From Halobacillus massiliensis (GTDB lineage Bacteria > Bacillota > Bacilli > Bacillales > Halobacillaceae), in contig NZ_LT800499.1 of the NCBI RefSeq assembly GCF_900166625.1, positions 3,243,676 to 3,307,675 on the forward strand: a DNA stretch of 64,000 bases, in the 5' to 3' direction. The notes under the pieces were generated by a model, which saw only the letters and a list, made by a program, of their open reading frames with translations, did not search any database and was not told where the DNA came from. Numbering within the stretch: the first letter of the stretch is position 1; every line of letters begins with the position of its first letter. The translations under genes and the position numbers were made by a program. This document shows, in pieces, positions 61,976 through 64,000 of the stretch.

Positions 61976-62725
61976 TCACTCCTCGCTGAATTTAGGCGGG
62001 CCCTGTGGAATTTGGCGTTTGTGTTCACTTTTATTGTGCAGATTTTGTAAGGTTTCTTCGTCTTCTGAACTAATATTTTCTCCTCTTAGAAAGGCATCAA
62101 TCGCATTGTATGTGATTCCCATTTCTTCTTCATCGGACTGCCCTTCCCAAAGTTCTGCACTCGGTTTCTTATTAATGACATCTTCAGTGACACCAAGGTA
62201 TTCCGCCATTTCCCGTACTTCTTCTTTCCTCATGTTAATAAGGGGCACCAGATCTACTCCCCCATCACCGTATTTAGTGAAATATCCCGTATAGTCTTCC
62301 GCTGCATTATCCGTTCCGACTACTAAGTAATTGTAATTCTGTGCCACAGCATAGAGGGTGCTCATTCTCATCCGCGCCTGCAGATTGGCGCTTCTCAGCT
62401 GAGCCGTTTCCTCATTCCAATCTCCTTTTTCTTGAAGCTGCTTTTGAATCTCGGCATATGTGGCCTGAAATCCATCGGTCAATTCAATTCCGACATATTC
62501 AAGTCCGGCCCCCTCTACAACGGCCAGGGCATCATCCTGCTCCTCTACGGTTTTATTAATCGGAAGCAGCACTCCTATGGAATTATCGGGAAACGCCTTT
62601 TTAATTAAGTAAGCGACAACTGCGGAATCTATCCCTCCGCTTATTCCTACCAGTGCTCCATCCGCTCCTGCGTTCTCTATTTTATCCTGAAGCCAGGAGA
62701 CTAAGTAATCTACTCGTTTCTCCAT
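61976..62725 (-). CDS. nadE: NH3-dependent NAD synthetase
   Basis: 249 aa: SGGIDSAVVAYLIKK PP-loop, GTDNAAEDYTGYFTKYGDGG, EGQSDEEEMGI. No glutaminase domain. ATG after GGGGTAAGATA. Confidence 0.95.
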   Translation of the reverse strand: MEKRVDYLVSWLQDKIENAGADGALVGISGGIDSAVVAYLIKKAFPDNSIGVLLPINKTVEEQDDALAVVEGAGLEYVGIELTDGFQATYAEIQKQLQEKGDWNEETAQLRSANLQARMRMSTLYAVAQNYNYLVVGTDNAAEDYTGYFTKYGDGGVDLVPLINMRKEEVREMAEYLGVTEDVINKKPSAELWEGQSDEEEMGITYNAIDAFLRGENISSEDEETLQNLHNKSEHKRQIPQGPPKFSEE

Positions 62726-62913
62726 TATCTTACCCCTCTCTTATTATGCTAAATGTACAGGCTGCTACCTTTGGCCCTGCCCTTTACTATATGTTCCTGA
62801 AAAATTCTCCCAATAAACCTCTAACCCTTGGAAACATAATCAAATGACTTTTCATAGAAAGAAATATACGGGATAATGAAAGATAAGATCGATCGGTCAA
62901 GGAGGAATTACAA

Positions 62914-63594
62914 ATGATTGAACAAGAAGATCGCGTGCTCGTTATTTTTCCGCATCCGGATGATGAAGCCTTCGGGGTGTCTGGAACGATCACTTCATAT
63001 ATAAAAGCAGGAACACCAGTGACATATGCCTGCCTAACCCTCGGTGAAATGGGCAGAAATCTTGGCATGCCACCTTTTGCCACTCGTGAAAGCCTGCCTG
63101 AAATCAGGCGCAAAGAACTTCTGAAAGCGGCTGAAGCGATGGGGCTTGAAGATTTACGAATGATGGGCCTTCGTGACAAAACTCTCGAATTCGAAGACGA
63201 TAATAAAATGAAACAACTTGTTGCTGACTTAATCAGTGAATTAAATCCATCCTTAATTATTAGCTTTTATCCAGGCTATGCGGTTCATCCTGATCATGAA
63301 GCAACAGCCAGAGCCGTTGTGGCAGCATTAAAAGAAATTGACCCGCCTCAACGTCCGAAATTCCACGCTGTCGCTTTCGCCAATAATACAGAAGAGGATC
63401 TTGGAGAACCCGATGTGATACACGATATACGTCATGTCCAAGAAGAAAAGCTTAACACGATGAGGGCGCATATATCGCAGACCGCTCGCATGCTGGAAAT
63501 GCTGGATGAAGGCATAAAAAATAATGACCCTGAAGCAATGCAGTGGGTTACTTTCGAAAGATTCTACACGTTTAATTATAACGAGCTGGCCTAA
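62914..63594 (+). CDS. bshB2: Bacillithiol biosynthesis deacetylase BshB2
   Basis: 226 aa PIG-L family: FPHPDDEAFG zinc motif, AVHPDHEATA. Deacetylates GlcNAc-malate. Usually preceded by yojF, which is not here. RBS AAGGAGG. Stop lies in the terminator loop. Confidence 0.92.
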   Translation: MIEQEDRVLVIFPHPDDEAFGVSGTITSYIKAGTPVTYACLTLGEMGRNLGMPPFATRESLPEIRRKELLKAAEAMGLEDLRMMGLRDKTLEFEDDNKMKQLVADLISELNPSLIISFYPGYAVHPDHEATARAVVAALKEIDPPQRPKFHAVAFANNTEEDLGEPDVIHDIRHVQEEKLNTMRAHISQTARMLEMLDEGIKNNDPEAMQWVTFERFYTFNYNELA

Positions 63595-63611
63595 ATGGCC
63601 GGCTTTTTTTA
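63584..63611 (+). terminator. Terminator of bshB2
   Basis: AGCTGGCC-TAAAT-GGCCGGCT followed by TTTTTT; the stop codon is in the loop. Confidence 0.85.
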
Positions 63612-63696
63612 AGTTCATAAAATCGACCATAGGATAAAACTCCCTTTTCATGGTAATCTATTGATATAGTTGAACTATTTAAAGGAGCTTTTGTAT

Positions 63697-64000
63697 ATGC
63701 GAAAAGTTATTTTTTTACTGATCATATCCATAGTATTATCCGCTTGCGGCACGACTGAAAATGAAGAAAAGAATGAGACGATTGCGGAAGACGAACTTTT
63801 TAATCCGGAAGTCGAGGTTAAGTTTGAAGAAGAGCCGTTACCCGTTGGAGAAGAAGCAGCAGTACAAGCTGTTGTCACCTCCAATGACACAGTCATCGAG
63901 GATGCCGATTACGTGAAGTTTGAAATATGGAATGATGCTGATGGACAGGATTCCTCGGAAACTATTGAGGCTGAACATACGGGAAATGGGGTTTATGAAA
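63697..64000 (+). CDS. Lipoprotein, YtkA-like (truncated by window end)
   Basis: First 101 codons only: MRKVIFLLIISIVLSACGTT lipobox, then an Ig-like domain (YtkA/FixH-type) beginning FNPEVEVKFEEEPLPVGEEA. RBS AAAGGAG. The C-terminus is outside the window. Confidence 0.78.
   Translation, partial: MRKVIFLLIISIVLSACGTTENEEKNETIAEDELFNPEVEVKFEEEPLPVGEEAAVQAVVTSNDTVIEDADYVKFEIWNDADGQDSSETIEAEHTGNGVYE

Overview
The window looks like a chromosome segment of a Gram-positive endospore-former of the family Bacillaceae. Evidence: TRAP-type control of a trp operon, SigB- and LexA(DinR)-type boxes, a BshB2 bacillithiol enzyme, exosporium and YjcZ-type spore proteins, and strong AGGAGG ribosome sites with frequent TTG starts. 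A halophilic genus such as Halobacillus is a guess from general gene style, not a demonstrated assignment.

Positions 1-228 are chromosome. Positions 229-45491 are a complete-looking temperate siphophage prophage integrated in the 3' end of a tRNA-Ala(GGC) gene; a 45-bp identical att core is at both ends (229-273 and 45447-45491). From left to right, mostly on the minus strand: a conversion/cargo block (274-5030: AbrB-like regulator, BclB-type collagen-like spore-surface protein, amidase-SPOR-glucosaminidase, membrane protein, LexA-boxed WYL protein); lysis (5131-6555: amidase endolysin, SPP1/XhlB holin, XhlA); tail (6634-17722, including a 1728-aa Tal/fibre with eight repeats between collagen-like segments, and a G/GT frameshift pair); head-tail joining, capsid, scaffold; an HNH homing-endonuclease cassette that appears to have clipped the minor head gene; portal and terminases; a run of small genes that share a repeated upstream module with a Spo0A-box-like core; ArpU and HNH; an ApeA-like HEPN defence gene (30419-31705); a non-coding stretch with paired-hairpin elements plus a YjcZ spore-protein gene; replication and recombination (RusA, DnaC-like, DnaD-like, RecT, YqaJ, YqaI-like); regulators; a four-operator divergent switch; the ImmR-like repressor; an unrecognised two-gene cargo (333 aa soluble plus 229 aa membrane); an SOS-boxed ImmA; and a tyrosine integrase whose last codons double as an att arm-type repeat.

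To the right of the prophage lies ordinary chromosome: tRNA-Ala, a SigB-type stress gene, a trpEDCFBA operon with trpG at its end, and two separate TRAP-binding tracts (leader and trpG start). It continues with a yxlEFG-like ABC cluster, an SDR, a GNAT, lipoproteins, DUF3006, a TetR-controlled SMR pair whose second gene has ATA where ATG is expected, a MutS2-like protein without Smr domain, an isochorismatase-nadE pair, bshB2 and a truncated lipoprotein gene at the edge.

The most interesting themes are the prophage's many links to host sporulation and SOS control, its ApeA-like and unknown cargo genes, the repeated promoter-like module, and the paired-hairpin non-coding elements.
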